The notes beneath the pieces were generated by a model. It saw only the letters and a list, made by a program, of their open reading frames with translations. It was not told the DNA's origin and ran no database searches. Below, piece after piece: positions 63,520 to 64,000 of a stretch of DNA of 64,000 nt (position 1 is its first letter; the number at the start of each line of letters is the position of its first letter). Origin of the DNA: Gammaproteobacteria bacterium. GTDB lineage: Bacteria > Pseudomonadota > Gammaproteobacteria > Francisellales > CACEW01. Location: assembly GCA_030652335.1 (NCBI GenBank), contig JAUSAW010000013.1:1-64000 (forward strand). Reading direction: 5' to 3'. The position numbers and the translations under genes were made by a program.

Positions 63520-64000
63520 TTGAATCCAGGATTTTACCAACGCTTAGATCAAGAATTAGAAGCCATAGCCGCAAGCGGTATGTTTAAACAGGAACGCGTG
63601 ATAGCCTCCCCTCAATCCTCTAAAATCACCCTAGAAAATGGTAAGTCTGTTTTAAATTTCTGTGCCAATAATTATTTAGGACTAGCCGATAATGAAAGCT
63701 TAATTAAGGCCGCTCAGACTAATCTAGAAAAATATGGTTATGGCATGGCTTCGGTGCGTTTTATCTGTGGCACCCAGACCATTCATAAACAGCTCGAAAA
63801 TAAATTAAGCGAATTCTTAGGCATGGAAGACACCATCCTATATAGCTCAGCCTTCGATGCCAATGGCGGCTTATTTGAAACCTTATTAGGCGCCGAAGAT
63901 GCCATTATTTCAGATGAGCTTAACCATGCCAGCATTATCGATGGCATAAGACTTTGTAAGGCTAAACGCTTTCGCTATAAAAATAATAATATGCAGGATT
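63520..64000 (+). CDS. kbl: 2-amino-3-ketobutyrate CoA ligase (partial, 5' part)
   Basis: A TTG start follows GGAGAG. The first 160 codons encode a PLP alpha-oxoamine synthase: [52 protein letters not shown] and [18 protein letters not shown]. This fits Kbl (threonine degradation with Tdh). The PLP lysine lies beyond the window. tdh would be expected next. BioF or ALAS are less likely because the SVRFICGTQ segment is characteristic of Kbl. Confidence 0.92.
   Translation, partial: MNPGFYQRLDQELEAIAASGMFKQERVIASPQSSKITLENGKSVLNFCANNYLGLADNESLIKAAQTNLEKYGYGMASVRFICGTQTIHKQLENKLSEFLGMEDTILYSSAFDANGGLFETLLGAEDAIISDELNHASIIDGIRLCKAKRFRYKNNNMQD

Overview
This window is 64 kb of chromosome from a gammaproteobacterium. 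The order ruvB-ybgC-tolQRABpal-cpoB, the pil-aroK-aroB block, sdhE-ygfX next to ygfZ, and hisS-bamC are all typical of that class. Pht-like MFS carriers, a hybrid kinase of BarA/GacS/LetS type, a membrane U-box protein and a WD40-protein kinase fusion point to a host-associated member of the Legionellales (Coxiella/Legionella/Berkiella-like). This placement is inference, because the window has no rRNA or marker tree.

Layout. (1) 1-7.9 kb is an accessory island ending at a tRNA-Ser(UGA) gene. It holds an IS tail, an HD hydrolase overlapping a SAH-hydrolase-like gene, a 437-aa orphan, small DNA-binding and unknown proteins, a serine-recombinase-like protein without catalytic residues, a duplicated secreted microprotein and a P4-type integrase. 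(2) 8.3-12.7 kb carries an MFS carrier, an aromatic amino acid permease and recQ. (3) 12.7-25.4 kb is one long minus-strand run: reduced type IV pilus assembly genes (pilM short, pilO-pilP fused, pilQ), aroK, aroB, an FAD monooxygenase, hemE, hemH and an RND pump with its adaptor. (4) 25.5-28 kb is a plus-strand envelope/stress cluster (PRC barrel, YqjD, YqjE, YqjK-like, small lipoprotein, VanX-like dipeptidase). (5) 28-51.5 kb is mainly housekeeping: lolA, rlmB, rsmJ, mscS, hisS, bamC, a BON lipoprotein, ahpC with a decayed ahpD, sdhE/ygfX/ygfZ, DedA, barA-like, queE, a DHA2 pump, the complete Tol-Pal operon and ruvB. Two unknown proteins sit among these. (6) 51.7-57.6 kb is an acquired-looking patch: U-box protein, sohB, an IS4-type transposase remnant, the WD40-kinase gene and a galK remnant. 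(7) 57.6-64 kb holds a PH-domain protein, a complete polyamine ABC transporter operon, a second Pht-like MFS carrier and the start of kbl.

Short palindromic repeats with a GTCATTCCCG core and relatives are scattered between genes. Two genes, hemE and mscS, end inside such repeats. The most notable item is the WD40-kinase: seven nearly identical propeller blades that differ mainly at a few fixed positions, joined to an intact eukaryote-type kinase.
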